DNA of 64,000 nucleotides. Origin: Armatimonadota bacterium. Lineage in GTDB: Bacteria > Armatimonadota > DTGP01 > JAKQQT01. The notes under the pieces were generated by a model. That model was not told the origin of the DNA. It saw only the letters and a list, made by a program, of their open reading frames with translations, and did no database searches. The DNA is taken from assembly GCA_036504095.1 (NCBI GenBank), contig DASXVS010000045.1:159522-223521 (forward strand), read 5' to 3'. Positions 35,444 through 44,593 of the stretch are shown here, one piece after another; position 1 is the stretch's first letter, and every line of letters begins with the position of its first letter. The position numbers and the translations under genes were made by a program.

Positions 35444-36496
35444 ATGACAGATCGGGACGTGCGGGACGCAATAGAAGGTCGGAACATACTCGTAACTGGA
35501 GGTACCGGCAGTTTCGGGCACCAGATATTGAGAGATCTATTGCCTCTGAATCCGGATTGTATTCACATATACAGCCGCGACGAGAAGAAGCAGTACGACA
35601 TGGCGATGTCCTACCGGCAGTGCAAGAATCTGAAATTCGACATTGGTGACGTCCGAAATCTGGAAAGAACGCGGGATGCGATGCGGGGTATCGACATCGT
35701 GTTCAACGCGGCGGCCCTGAAACAGGTCCCGAACTGCGAATACGCTCCCTTTGAAGCGGTCGAGACCAACATTATCGGCGCTAACAACGTCCGTCGCGCC
35801 GCCATAGAAGCGGGCGTCAAGACGGTCGTCTCGATCAGCACGGACAAAGCGGTCAAGCCGGTGAACGTCATGGGGATGACCAAGGCGATCCAGGAGCGGA
35901 TCATGCTCGACCCCACTTATTCCGGCGGGAATACGAGGTTCCTCTGTGTGCGCTACGGTAATGTGCTCGGCAGCCGTGGCAGCGTTGTGCCGTTGTTCTT
36001 CGATTACATTCAGAAGGGAACACCTCTGCCGATTACCCATCCCGACATGACGCGCTTCCAGTTGACTCTGAAGGAAGCGGTACAACTGGTCTTCCGCGCG
36101 ACAGTGGAAGGCGAGTCCGGCGACCTCTGGGTACAGAAGATGCCCGCGGCGCGCATACCGGACCTGGGTCAGGCGCTGGCCTATGGCCTGACGGGACGGC
36201 GGGACTATCCTCTCGAGGTCATCGGCATGCGTCCCGGTGAGAAGATGCACGAAGTCCTGGTTTCCGAGGAGGAGATGTGGCGCGCCACCGAGTTACCGGA
36301 CTACTACCTGATCCCCTCCTGGGCAAAATCGCAGGAGAAGCAGGCCACCGGGAAGGTGAACGTGTCTGAGTATTCCTCCGCGGTGACCCATCAGCTGACC
36401 CATGACGAGATCTGCACCATGCTGGAGGCCGATGGGTGGTTTGGGCCCGGCGCCAAGGCAAAGGCCGCCCACGGAGTCGAGATAAATGAGAACTGA
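35444..36496 (+). CDS. UDP-sugar 4,6-dehydratase (PseB/FlaA1-like)
   Basis: This 350-aa extended SDR probably converts UDP-GlcNAc to a 4-keto-6-deoxy sugar, the first step to many bacterial surface sugars. It has the NAD(P) motif VTGGTGSFG (17-25), FNAAALKQVPNCEYAPFEAVETN, ISTDKAV and a Met-x-x-Thr-Lys catalytic motif (VMGMTKAIQE), as in PseB/CapD-type dehydratases. These lack the usual Tyr. The C-terminal ~60 residues carry MRPGEKMHEVLVSEEE, seen in this subfamily. It begins the glycan cluster and overlaps the next aminotransferase start by 11 bases. Confidence 0.88.
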   Translation: MTDRDVRDAIEGRNILVTGGTGSFGHQILRDLLPLNPDCIHIYSRDEKKQYDMAMSYRQCKNLKFDIGDVRNLERTRDAMRGIDIVFNAAALKQVPNCEYAPFEAVETNIIGANNVRRAAIEAGVKTVVSISTDKAVKPVNVMGMTKAIQERIMLDPTYSGGNTRFLCVRYGNVLGSRGSVVPLFFDYIQKGTPLPITHPDMTRFQLTLKEAVQLVFRATVEGESGDLWVQKMPAARIPDLGQALAYGLTGRRDYPLEVIGMRPGEKMHEVLVSEEEMWRATELPDYYLIPSWAKSQEKQATGKVNVSEYSSAVTHQLTHDEICTMLEADGWFGPGAKAKAAHGVEINEN

Positions 36497-37592
36497 CCGC
36501 GCGCCCATCCCGCTGTTCAAAGTGTTCCTGGCCCCTGAAGACGTTCTCATGCCGCGCCTGCGCGACGTGCTCTACAGTGGTCAGATCAGCGAAGGCGAAG
36601 CGGTCTACGAGTTCGAACGGCAGTTTTCCGCGTTCGTGGGACTCCCGAACGTATTGTCCTTCTACAGCGGAACGGCGGCGCTCCATGCGGCGCTGATCCT
36701 TGCCGGTGTTCAGCCCGGCGATGAAGTCATTTCGACGCCCATGACTGCGGAACCGACCAATATGGCCATTCGCCACGCCGGCGCAAACATCGTGTGGGCC
36801 GATGTAGATACGGCGAACGGAAACCTGACGGGCGAATCCATTGCCGAGATGATCACCCCGCGAACCCGGGCGATCATGGTCGTTCATTATGGCGGCGTCC
36901 CGGCCGCCATGCACGGCATCCGGCGCGTCTCCGAAAAGGCCGGGGTGCCGGTGATAGAGGATGCCGCACACGCGCTCGGCGCACGTTATGGCAATCTTCC
37001 CATCGGCGCCCTTTCCGAGCACGCCATGTTTTCCCTTCAAGCGATCAAGCATATGACCACCGTGGATGGCGGAATGCTTGCCTGCAAAGATCCGGATGAC
37101 CTGCCAAAGGGGCGTTCCGTGCGATGGTTCGGCATCGATCGTCAGGCGCCGCGCACCGAAGTGGACGTCAGCAGAGTTGGCTACAAGTATCACATGAACA
37201 ATGTGAACGCCACCATTGGACTGGCTCAACTGGAACACATCGAGCCGGTAATCGAACGCCACATCGCCAACGGCCGGTACTTTGACGCAGCCCTCCGCGG
37301 GATTCCGGGCCTGGACGTCTGCACCTGGGACGAGGCCGCCGAACCTTCTTACTGGTTCTACACGGTTCTGGCGGACCGAAGGGATGACTTGGCGCGATAT
37401 CTCACGGAGCACGGGATCGGAAACTCGCAGGCTCACAAGCGTAACGATCTGCATTCGGTGTTCGCCTCAAGCCGCCGCGAACTCCCGGGCCTGGACTCAT
37501 TCTACTCACGCATGCTCCACATACCCTGCGGTTGGTGGGTGAGCGATGAGGATAGAGAGTTCATCGCTGATACGATCAGGCGGGGCTGGTGA
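36486..37592 (+). CDS. DegT/DnrJ/EryC1/StrS aminotransferase
   Basis: This 368-aa PLP-dependent sugar aminotransferase would transfer an amino group to the keto sugar made by the upstream dehydratase. It has SGTAALHAALILAGVQPGDEVI, VIEDAAHALGARYGNLPIGA and the PLP-binding Lys188 in FSLQAIKHMTTVDGG. The acidic GEGG of many family members is VDGG here. It overlaps the dehydratase gene by 11 bases, so the two are coupled. The likely product is a 4-amino-6-deoxy hexose, but the sugar cannot be decided from sequence. Confidence 0.9.
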   Translation: MRTDRAPIPLFKVFLAPEDVLMPRLRDVLYSGQISEGEAVYEFERQFSAFVGLPNVLSFYSGTAALHAALILAGVQPGDEVISTPMTAEPTNMAIRHAGANIVWADVDTANGNLTGESIAEMITPRTRAIMVVHYGGVPAAMHGIRRVSEKAGVPVIEDAAHALGARYGNLPIGALSEHAMFSLQAIKHMTTVDGGMLACKDPDDLPKGRSVRWFGIDRQAPRTEVDVSRVGYKYHMNNVNATIGLAQLEHIEPVIERHIANGRYFDAALRGIPGLDVCTWDEAAEPSYWFYTVLADRRDDLARYLTEHGIGNSQAHKRNDLHSVFASSRRELPGLDSFYSRMLHIPCGWWVSDEDREFIADTIRRGW

Positions 37593-37668
37593 TCCGGAGC
37601 CGTCGGCCGTCCCTGCGGCGTCGCAGGCAGCACCCGAGGGGCGGTACTCCTGACGGTATAGGTGGGGC

Positions 37669-38799
37669 ATGATCCAGGCGAACTCAGTCAAGAACATCCC
37701 TCTGTACCAGGTTGGCATTCCGCCGACCGTTAGTGAGCCCGTTGCACAGGTGCTGGCGTCGGGGCAGATTGCCTACGGGCCGAACGTGGCGAAGTTTGAG
37801 GACCTGCTCCGCGGATACCTCGGCGTTCCCTGGTTGACGGTTAACGGCGATATTTCTACAGCGCTGACCCTCTGCCTGTTTCAGGCGGGAGTGCGGCCCG
37901 GCGATGAAGTCATCATGTCGCCGCTCGTGTGTCTGGCAACCAGCTGCCCTGTGCGGAATCTGTTCGCCAACATCCGGTGGTGCGATGTGGATCCGACCAC
38001 CGGCAACATCGACCCGGCGGACCTCGAAAAGAGAATTACCCCGCGAACAAAGGCGGTCGTCGTCTACCACTGGGCGGGCAATCCCTCCGATCTGCAGGGC
38101 ATCCAGGCTGTCGCTCGAGCCAACAACGTCGCTGTGATCGAGGACGCCGGCGAAGCGCTTGGAGCGGAATACCACGGAAAGAAGATTGGGGCGGGCGGGT
38201 CGGACTTTGCCGTGTTCTCGTTTTACGCCAATCGCCACCTGACGACCATCGACGGGGGCGCGATCGCCTGCGCGCGGGAAGAGGACTGCGAAAAGCTGCG
38301 GTGGCTTAAGCGCTATGGCATACACCAGCCGAGTTTTCGCGACGCGGACGGCGAAATCGATCCGGCGTCGGACATCCCGGTGGCGGGTTGGAACAGCTAC
38401 ATGAGCCACGTGGCCGCTACGATCGGCCTCGCGCAAATGGACCAACTGCCTTCGATAATCGCCCGGTACCAATCGAATGGATTGTATTTTGACGAACGGC
38501 TCGCCGGGATTCCGGGCGTTACGGTTCTGAATCGCCCGCCGGACTCACGGTCGGCCTACTGGGTCTATACTTTTCTTGCGCGAGACCGCGATCGTCTCAT
38601 GAGGAGTCTTCGTCAGCATGGGGTACAGGCATCCAGAGTGCACTTGCGCAACGACGTCTACTCGGCCTTCGGGAGTGCGCCAGATAGCCTTCCGGGTGTG
38701 GATTCATTCTCGAAGCGTTGCCTGAGTGTGCCTTCCGGTTGGTGGGTAACAGATGAGGACCGCGCTCGGATCCATGACGTTATTGCGGATGAGGCGTGA
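37669..38799 (+). CDS. DegT-family aminotransferase homologue with Lys-to-Arg active site
   Basis: This 376-aa paralogue of the preceding gene has the DegT fold (GVRPGDEVIMSPLVC, VAVIEDAGEALGAEY, SFYANRHLTTIDGG). The PLP-lysine position is Arg189 (codon CGC at 38233-38235), and the SGT phosphate-binding motif is changed to NGDISTAL. The two proteins share closely related C-terminal ends (GWWVSDEDRE and GWWVTDEDRA), so duplication and divergence is likely. Without the lysine it cannot be a standard transaminase. It may be a non-PLP or Lys-independent enzyme, as ColD uses His at this position, or a regulatory subunit of its neighbour. The 76-base gap suggests its own translation initiation. Confidence 0.88.
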   Translation: MIQANSVKNIPLYQVGIPPTVSEPVAQVLASGQIAYGPNVAKFEDLLRGYLGVPWLTVNGDISTALTLCLFQAGVRPGDEVIMSPLVCLATSCPVRNLFANIRWCDVDPTTGNIDPADLEKRITPRTKAVVVYHWAGNPSDLQGIQAVARANNVAVIEDAGEALGAEYHGKKIGAGGSDFAVFSFYANRHLTTIDGGAIACAREEDCEKLRWLKRYGIHQPSFRDADGEIDPASDIPVAGWNSYMSHVAATIGLAQMDQLPSIIARYQSNGLYFDERLAGIPGVTVLNRPPDSRSAYWVYTFLARDRDRLMRSLRQHGVQASRVHLRNDVYSAFGSAPDSLPGVDSFSKRCLSVPSGWWVTDEDRARIHDVIADEA

Positions 38800-38826
38800 T
38801 GAGGCCCGGGAACAATACGCAATTCA

Positions 38827-39726
38827 ATGAAGACTGAAATCCGGGGGTGCAGACCCGAAGAACTGCCCGCGGTGATCGAGGGCATCGATCAGGAATTCAT
38901 AACCAGCAAGCACCGTGTACTGTCCCTGGCCCAACGGTTCCCCGGCACACTGTGCCGTGAGAACACTCCACGAATACTTGTAGCGATATCGGAGGCTGCT
39001 ATCTGCGGGGCCCTCTCCATCAAACCGTTCGAATGGGCAGCGCCAGAGCGCAACTGGCACGGGGCAATGATCGGGATGGTCTGGGTCGATGCGCAGTACC
39101 GCGGAACGGGAATCGGCGGTCGCCTTTTGTCTTCGGCAACACATTTCCTGTACGATTCAGGCGTAGACTTCGGCGTCCTGTGGACGGGAACGCCGGGGTT
39201 CTATGAACGGGCCGGATGGCGGCTGAACGATTCTGGTCTTTTCGGCGTGGCGGCAAACCATGCTGGGTGCACATCCGGCGCCGATGTTTCGTGCCAGCCT
39301 CTCGTTTCCGTGGATGTGGCGTGGCTCGAGAATTTGCGGTCACGTTACCTCCCGAAGCGTGTTGTCAGGAATGCCGCCGACTACCGTACCGTTCCGATTC
39401 CCGCCACCCGTGTGCTTTGTTTCTCCGCGATGAACCCCGACGGCAGCGGAGGCTATGCGCTGGTCGGCGAAGAGGATGGCGTTGGATACTTGTACGAGAT
39501 GGTGGCGCCTCCGGCTCTCTGGGACCGGATATGGGGGGCTGTTGGCGAGCGCTTCGCCCGGGTCTATGTAAACGGGCAAGTGGACGACCCGTTCTCGGAG
39601 TGGCTTGCTGAGAGAGATTTCGTCGTGTGGGAGCCGCAGCACAAGACAATGTGGCTCAGCGTAAACGGTTCTATAGGTGAAAGCGATTTTGATGCCTGGC
39701 ATATACCTTACTTTGACTGGATATAG
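38827..39726 (+). CDS. GNAT-family N-acetyltransferase
   Basis: This 299-aa protein has an N-terminal GNAT domain (residues ~1-150). The acetyl-CoA-binding motif is IGMVWVDAQYRGTGIGGRLLS, with GTPGFYERAGW following. The second half (~160-299) is another acyltransferase-like or substrate-binding region without recognised motifs. It could N-acetylate the amino sugar made by the upstream aminotransferase. It ends at TAG directly followed by the flippase ATG, so the genes are tightly packed. The exact acceptor is not known. Confidence 0.8.
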   Translation: MKTEIRGCRPEELPAVIEGIDQEFITSKHRVLSLAQRFPGTLCRENTPRILVAISEAAICGALSIKPFEWAAPERNWHGAMIGMVWVDAQYRGTGIGGRLLSSATHFLYDSGVDFGVLWTGTPGFYERAGWRLNDSGLFGVAANHAGCTSGADVSCQPLVSVDVAWLENLRSRYLPKRVVRNAADYRTVPIPATRVLCFSAMNPDGSGGYALVGEEDGVGYLYEMVAPPALWDRIWGAVGERFARVYVNGQVDDPFSEWLAERDFVVWEPQHKTMWLSVNGSIGESDFDAWHIPYFDWI

Positions 39727-41247
39727 ATGATACGACAGAACATCATATCCAATGTGATAGCCCGCATATGGGGCGTCATCTCGGTCTACCTGTTTGTTCC
39801 GCTGTATCTGAAATTCCTCGGAATCGACGCATACGGCCTTGTGGGATTCTATTCCACGTTGGTCGCCGTGTTCGCTTTTGCGGATATGGGGTTTTCGGCC
39901 ACCCTCAACCGCCAGATGGCCCGATTGACGGTGCGCGAAGACTCTGCCGGTGAGATGAGGGACTTGCTGCGGACGTATGAGACGACGTATCTGTGTATCT
40001 CGTTTGCGGTAGGCGTGATCTGTTGGGCCCTGGCTCCGCTGATCGCCGAGCACTGGCTGCGCTCCAAGGTTCTGGGGCCGCACGAAATGTCCTCCGCGAT
40101 CCGCCTGATGGGGGTGGCCATCGCTCTGCAGATGCCCACCGGACTCTATACAGGCGGGCTGATGGGGTTGCAGAAGCAGGTCCGCGCGAATGTCCTTCAG
40201 GTCGGCTGGGGCGCATTCAGGGGCTTCGGAGCGGTATTGGTCCTGTGGCTTTGGGCTCCGACCATTTTCGCATTCGCTTTGTGGCAGCTGATCTCCAATG
40301 CCCTCTATTGCGTCCTCGTTCGATTGAGCCTCTGGCGCACCCTGTCACCGGACCCGGCGCAACCCCGGCCGCGGTTCAAATGGCAGGTGTTCAACGACAC
40401 GTGGCGTTACGCAGCGGGCATGGCCGGGATGGCGGTCGTTTCCACTCTCCTCACGCAGGCGGACAAGTTGACGGTCAGCAAGATGATGACCCTCGAGGTG
40501 CTGGGGTACTATACGCTTGCCGGCGCGCTGGCGTCGCTTCCCCTGATGCTGGCTAGTCCCATAGCCTCCGCCGTGTTCCCGCGGCTTACCGGTCTCGTCG
40601 AAATGGGTGACCACACCGGCCTCGTGCGGCTCTACCACAGGACCTGTGAACTGGTAGGCGTCGCGATCCTCCCGGTGGGGTTGACAGTCGCGTTTTTCGC
40701 GGGCGATTTCGTTTTCGCGTGGACGGGTTCCGCGGTCACCGCCCATAGGGCGGGTCTCGTAGCCTCCCTGTTGCTCGTGGGTCAGCTGATGCAGGCCCTC
40801 ACCGTCGTGCCATTCTACCTTGCCCTGGCGCACGGCAACATCAAGCTGAACATACTCGTTGGAGTCAGCTCAGTAGTCCTGATCACACCTCTACTCTTCT
40901 TCCTGATAAGGGCTTATGGGGTCGTAGGCGCGGGAATGTCCTGGGTGATCATGAACCTCTGTACTTTGCCGCCTTATATGTACCTTCTGCATAAGCGCTT
41001 CGTTCCTGGCGAGCTTCGCAAGTGGTGTCTCGGGAGCGTCGTCCGGCCATTCATTACCGCTTTTCCCTTCGTTTTGCTTGGCCGCTGGCTGGCGCCTCAC
41101 ACAGCCTCGCGATTGATGTCGTTCTTCCTTATCGGCATCGTGGCGGGCGTGGCCACGGCGGCGACGGCGTTTGCCGTCCCCGAACTGCGCGACCGCGTCC
41201 TGATGCGGACCCGCCGGGCCTTTGGAGTCTCATATGGAACGGAGTAG
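39727..41247 (+). CDS. Oligosaccharide flippase (Wzx-like, MATE/MOP superfamily)
   Basis: This 506-aa membrane protein has roughly 12-14 hydrophobic helices, a start with IISNVIARIWGVISVYLFVPLY typical of Wzx flippases, and QADKLTVSKMMTLEVLGYYTLA. It probably moves lipid-linked oligosaccharide units across the cytoplasmic membrane. It starts immediately after the acetyltransferase stop, and its end overlaps the following glycosyltransferase by 14 bases. No Wzy polymerase or priming phosphoglycosyl transferase is seen in the cluster. Confidence 0.88.
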   Translation: MIRQNIISNVIARIWGVISVYLFVPLYLKFLGIDAYGLVGFYSTLVAVFAFADMGFSATLNRQMARLTVREDSAGEMRDLLRTYETTYLCISFAVGVICWALAPLIAEHWLRSKVLGPHEMSSAIRLMGVAIALQMPTGLYTGGLMGLQKQVRANVLQVGWGAFRGFGAVLVLWLWAPTIFAFALWQLISNALYCVLVRLSLWRTLSPDPAQPRPRFKWQVFNDTWRYAAGMAGMAVVSTLLTQADKLTVSKMMTLEVLGYYTLAGALASLPLMLASPIASAVFPRLTGLVEMGDHTGLVRLYHRTCELVGVAILPVGLTVAFFAGDFVFAWTGSAVTAHRAGLVASLLLVGQLMQALTVVPFYLALAHGNIKLNILVGVSSVVLITPLLFFLIRAYGVVGAGMSWVIMNLCTLPPYMYLLHKRFVPGELRKWCLGSVVRPFITAFPFVLLGRWLAPHTASRLMSFFLIGIVAGVATAATAFAVPELRDRVLMRTRRAFGVSYGTE

Positions 41248-42469
41248 CGCCGCTTCGCCACTGCTCAGCATCGTCATCGCGACCCGCAACCGGATACCAT
41301 TTGCGATTTCAGCCATTCAGAGCATCCTGGAAATCCCCGATCCGAGGCTGGAACTGGTTGTACAGGATAACAGCGAGTGCCGGGACCTGGAAGCCTATGT
41401 CCAGGAAAACGTAAAGGATACCCGATTTCGGTATCGATACACACCGCCGCCTTTCTCCTCGATCGACAATTTCAACGCGGTGCTGGAACTGGCCACGGGC
41501 GAATATGTCTGCATGATCGGTGACGATGACGGTGTTAACCCGGAGATACTTGAGGCAGCGGAATGGGCCAAGCGGGAAAACGTTGATTCCCTGGGCGTTC
41601 GGACAGTGGTCCATTACCTCTGGCCCGACACGGGTGTCCCTGCCACGCTTTACACCAAAGCTACCTCCGGGTGTCTTCAGATCAGCCCGTTCAGCGGTGA
41701 CCTTCACGATGCGGACATCGAAAAGGAAATGCGAAATCTGGTGCGCAACGGAGGGTTGTACTACCTGGATTTCGAGCTGCCCAAGCTTTACCATGGCCTT
41801 GTGCGCCGCTCCTGCCTCGAGTCCGTTCGTGCGAAGACAGGAAACTACCTTGCGGGCCTGAGTCCGGACGTTTTTGCCGCGCTCTCGATCGCGAACGTCG
41901 GCAAACGCGTTGTTGTCACCGATTATCCGCTCACGATTCCCGGCGTGTGCGGCGTCAGCAGCTCGGTGCGCGAGGGCTTGCTCAAGAAACCTTCAAAGGA
42001 ACTGAAAGACGCGCCGCATTTCCGCGATAGAGGCGAGTACCAATGGTGCGAACTCGTTCCCCGAATCTACGCCGCCGAGGCGATCTGGGCTGATTCTGCG
42101 GTTGCGGCCCTTCGCGCCATGGACCGCGACGATCTGGTGAGCCAGTTGAACCTGCCCAGACTGGCGGCCTATTGCATCGGAGCCAATCGCGGTGTCGCCG
42201 GGCCCGTGTTGCGCGACATGTTCAGAGGGATCCGGATCACGGGGAAAAACCCCGCCGTCGCCGCGATTAAGTTTGCGTGGGGATACCTGACAGGCCCGGG
42301 TGTGAGGTTTGCGCGTCGGGCATGGAACCGCCTTCTGATTCTCACGGGGAGGCGCTCCGTGTACAATGCCGTAGGGTTGGAGAACATGGTTGAGGTTACA
42401 CACGCCCTCACTCACTATCTGCAGGAGAACGGGCGGAGTTTTGCCGAATGTGTGCGTCGCGCGAAATGA
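41234..42469 (+). CDS. Family 2 glycosyltransferase
   Basis: This 411-aa GT-A protein starts at ATG 41234 (GGAG seven bases upstream), overlapping the flippase gene by 14 bases. It has LLSIVIATRNRIPFAISAI, VVQDNSECRDLE and the metal-binding cluster MIGDDDGVNPEILEAA (Asp-rich). It likely adds a sugar to the lipid-linked oligosaccharide made by this cluster. Acceptor and donor are unknown. Confidence 0.85.
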   Translation: MERSSAASPLLSIVIATRNRIPFAISAIQSILEIPDPRLELVVQDNSECRDLEAYVQENVKDTRFRYRYTPPPFSSIDNFNAVLELATGEYVCMIGDDDGVNPEILEAAEWAKRENVDSLGVRTVVHYLWPDTGVPATLYTKATSGCLQISPFSGDLHDADIEKEMRNLVRNGGLYYLDFELPKLYHGLVRRSCLESVRAKTGNYLAGLSPDVFAALSIANVGKRVVVTDYPLTIPGVCGVSSSVREGLLKKPSKELKDAPHFRDRGEYQWCELVPRIYAAEAIWADSAVAALRAMDRDDLVSQLNLPRLAAYCIGANRGVAGPVLRDMFRGIRITGKNPAVAAIKFAWGYLTGPGVRFARRAWNRLLILTGRRSVYNAVGLENMVEVTHALTHYLQENGRSFAECVRRAK

Positions 42470-42498
42470 CAGGTTACCGTCTGTAAACCTCCGTTAAC

Positions 42499-43803
42499 TC
42501 ACGGCAAGACGCTGACGGTCACGGGTTGAGCGTATCGGGACGCGACGCCGGCGACATAGCGCTTCCAGCCTTCCTCGGAGCGCAGGGCGACCGGCAGGGT
42601 CATCGCCGGATCCAACCCCAGAACGCTGTCACCATCCGGCTGTTCCTGGTCCCACGCGGAGACGACACGCCATTGGGTCGTTATGGTTCCATTCATCGTC
42701 GTCACCGGCACGCGAACGATGTGATCCGCGGCATCGGGCAACTCGTCCGCCGATCCGCCGGCACCTGGAAGCACGATGATCCCCAGACCGAGGTTCTGGT
42801 CCGGATGCGCTTCCGTCGCTGTCGCGCCAGGCATCAGGGCTTGGTGACCCCAGGTTTCCGTGTAACGGGCCTGCCCGTTCTCTAGAGCGACTCCGGACGA
42901 GAACGCGACGCCGGGTTTTCGGGGAAGGCCGGTAATGAGTGTCACGCCGTTCGCGTTTCGGGCCGTGATCGCATGGTCGAACCAGTGCTGGCCCGCCCAG
43001 ACGGTAACGCGGCTGTTAATGTCCACCTTCTTCCCCGCCACGCTCCAACCCGTGTAGATCAGGTCGAAGATCGCGCGCACCGGACCATCCGCGATGACCT
43101 TCCACTTGCGATCCGTCACTTCGCTGATCTTCACCGCCTTTCCGTCGACATAGGCGCCCGCCGAACCTATGCCCAACGCATCACCGATCTTGAACGTGTC
43201 GCGGCCGATGGGCGACTCGGCGTGGTAGTCCACTCCGGGCTGGGCGAAGTAGTCCAAGGCAAGGCAGTGCTGACGCTTACCATACATATCGAACGCGTTT
43301 CGCGCGTCGAAATACATGCGCCAGGCCACGCGGTCGCTCTCCCAGCCCATCCCTTCGTACTTCGTCTGGAACGAGGCGTGCGCGCGCTTCGGAAATGATA
43401 CTCGCAGGGGTTTGATGAGTTCTTCGGCGCCGTAGGAGATGGTCACGACCTTGGTGGAAAGGGGCGCCAGATCGACCTCGAAGGCGATCTCGTCCGCCTT
43501 GCCGTCGCCGTCAAGATCGTCCGCCTGGCAAGCCAGAGGGCGGGATGCCTTCGCGCGTGCGTCATCGGCCGGCGTCGCGGCGTCGCTGGTTGTGACGATG
43601 AACGAGGTGGCCTTGAAGTCCGGCGCAGCTTTGGCGATATCCGCAAGTGTGATGACGATCGGCTCGTTTGGGCGCGCGATCGCAGTGGGGTTTCGCAGCG
43701 TTACCTTGATCTGCTTGACTTGGTTTTCCTGGCCTAACACGGAAGCCCCTGCCAGCAGGAACATCGTGACGACAGCGGTCCGGAACGAATAACGTATGAC
43801 CAT
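42499..43803 (-). CDS. DUF4861 secreted protein of the uronate locus
   Basis: This 434-aa protein has a signal peptide (TAVVTMFLLAGASVLG). Its beta-rich sequence matches DUF4861 (PF16153), a family often found in polysaccharide-degradation loci. A calcium-binding-type loop DDLDGDGKADE spans residues 95-105. The locus context suggests action on a uronic-acid polymer or its oligomers, but the reaction is unknown. It is the last gene of the minus-strand uronate operon, 18 bases after kduD. Its end is convergent with the glycosyltransferase gene. Confidence 0.8.
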   Translation of the reverse strand: MVIRYSFRTAVVTMFLLAGASVLGQENQVKQIKVTLRNPTAIARPNEPIVITLADIAKAAPDFKATSFIVTTSDAATPADDARAKASRPLACQADDLDGDGKADEIAFEVDLAPLSTKVVTISYGAEELIKPLRVSFPKRAHASFQTKYEGMGWESDRVAWRMYFDARNAFDMYGKRQHCLALDYFAQPGVDYHAESPIGRDTFKIGDALGIGSAGAYVDGKAVKISEVTDRKWKVIADGPVRAIFDLIYTGWSVAGKKVDINSRVTVWAGQHWFDHAITARNANGVTLITGLPRKPGVAFSSGVALENGQARYTETWGHQALMPGATATEAHPDQNLGLGIIVLPGAGGSADELPDAADHIVRVPVTTMNGTITTQWRVVSAWDQEQPDGDSVLGLDPAMTLPVALRSEEGWKRYVAGVASRYAQPVTVSVLP

Positions 43804-43821
43804 AGTGATCTCCCTCGGGGT

Positions 43822-44580
43822 TCAGCGCCCCATCCAACCGCCATCCACCACCAGGACGTGGCCGTGGATGTACCGCGAGGCTTCGGAAGCGAGGAAGACG
43901 GCGACTGGTCCCAGGTCTTCCGGCGTACCCCAACGTCCGGCCGGGATGCGCTCCAGAATCTGGCGACTGCGGGTCTCATCGGCGCGCAGGGCCGCGGTGT
44001 TGTCGGTGGCCATATAGCCCGGAGCGATGGCGTTCACATTCACGCCCTTTGGCGCCCATTCGTTGGCGAGCGCCTTCGTGAGCCCGGCAACGGCGCTCTT
44101 GCTGGCCGTATACGCCGGGACGAAAACCCCGCCCTGGAACGACAGCAGGGAGGCGATGTTGATGATTTTGCCGCTGCCGCGTTCCAGCATGTGGCGGCCC
44201 GCTTCCCGACAGAGGCGCCAGACTCCGTTGAGATTGAGGTTGAGGACGTCCATCCAGTCCTCGTCGGTGAAGTCTACTGCTGAAGCGCGCCGGATCATGC
44301 CCGCGTTGTTCACGAGGATGTCGATGCGACCGAAAGCGTGGATGGTTGCGTCCACCAGACTGGCGGGGGTCTTCTCGTTCCGGAGGTCACCGGACAGGCC
44401 GAGAGCTTTGCGGTCGTTCCCCTCGATAATGCGGCAGGTATCCAGTGCGTCCGGGTGGCCATGGCAGGCGACGTTGGCGCCGGCCTGCGAGAGCGCGAGC
44501 GCCATCCCCCGTCCGAGGCCGACGCCCGCGCCGGTGACGAGGGCAACCTTGCCGTCCAATCTGAAATCGTCGAGAACCAC
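43822..44580 (-). CDS. kduD: 2-dehydro-3-deoxy-D-gluconate 5-dehydrogenase (SDR)
   Basis: KduD reduces 2,5-diketo-3-deoxygluconate to 2-keto-3-deoxygluconate with NAD(P)H. The classical SDR has VTGAGVGLGRGMALAL, LVNNAGMIRRASAVDF, the catalytic NIASLLSF and YTASKSAVAGLTKALA, and DGGWMGR at the end. The NNAGMIRR motif is typical of KduD. A start at ATG 44604 would overlap the transporter gene. GTG 44580 has AAAGGA seven bases upstream and yields 252 aa, the usual length. Its position between exuT-like and DUF4861 genes and near kdgK supports the assignment. Confidence 0.9.
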   Translation of the reverse strand: MVLDDFRLDGKVALVTGAGVGLGRGMALALSQAGANVACHGHPDALDTCRIIEGNDRKALGLSGDLRNEKTPASLVDATIHAFGRIDILVNNAGMIRRASAVDFTDEDWMDVLNLNLNGVWRLCREAGRHMLERGSGKIINIASLLSFQGGVFVPAYTASKSAVAGLTKALANEWAPKGVNVNAIAPGYMATDNTAALRADETRSRQILERIPAGRWGTPEDLGPVAVFLASEASRYIHGHVLVVDGGWMGR

Positions 44581-44593
44581 AACGGTGTCCTTT

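Noticed and set aside
42471..42490. Seven-base-pair hairpin between the convergent glycosyltransferase and DUF4861 genes
   Set aside because: The stem has a bulge and no T-run on either side; it could be chance in a 29-base gap.
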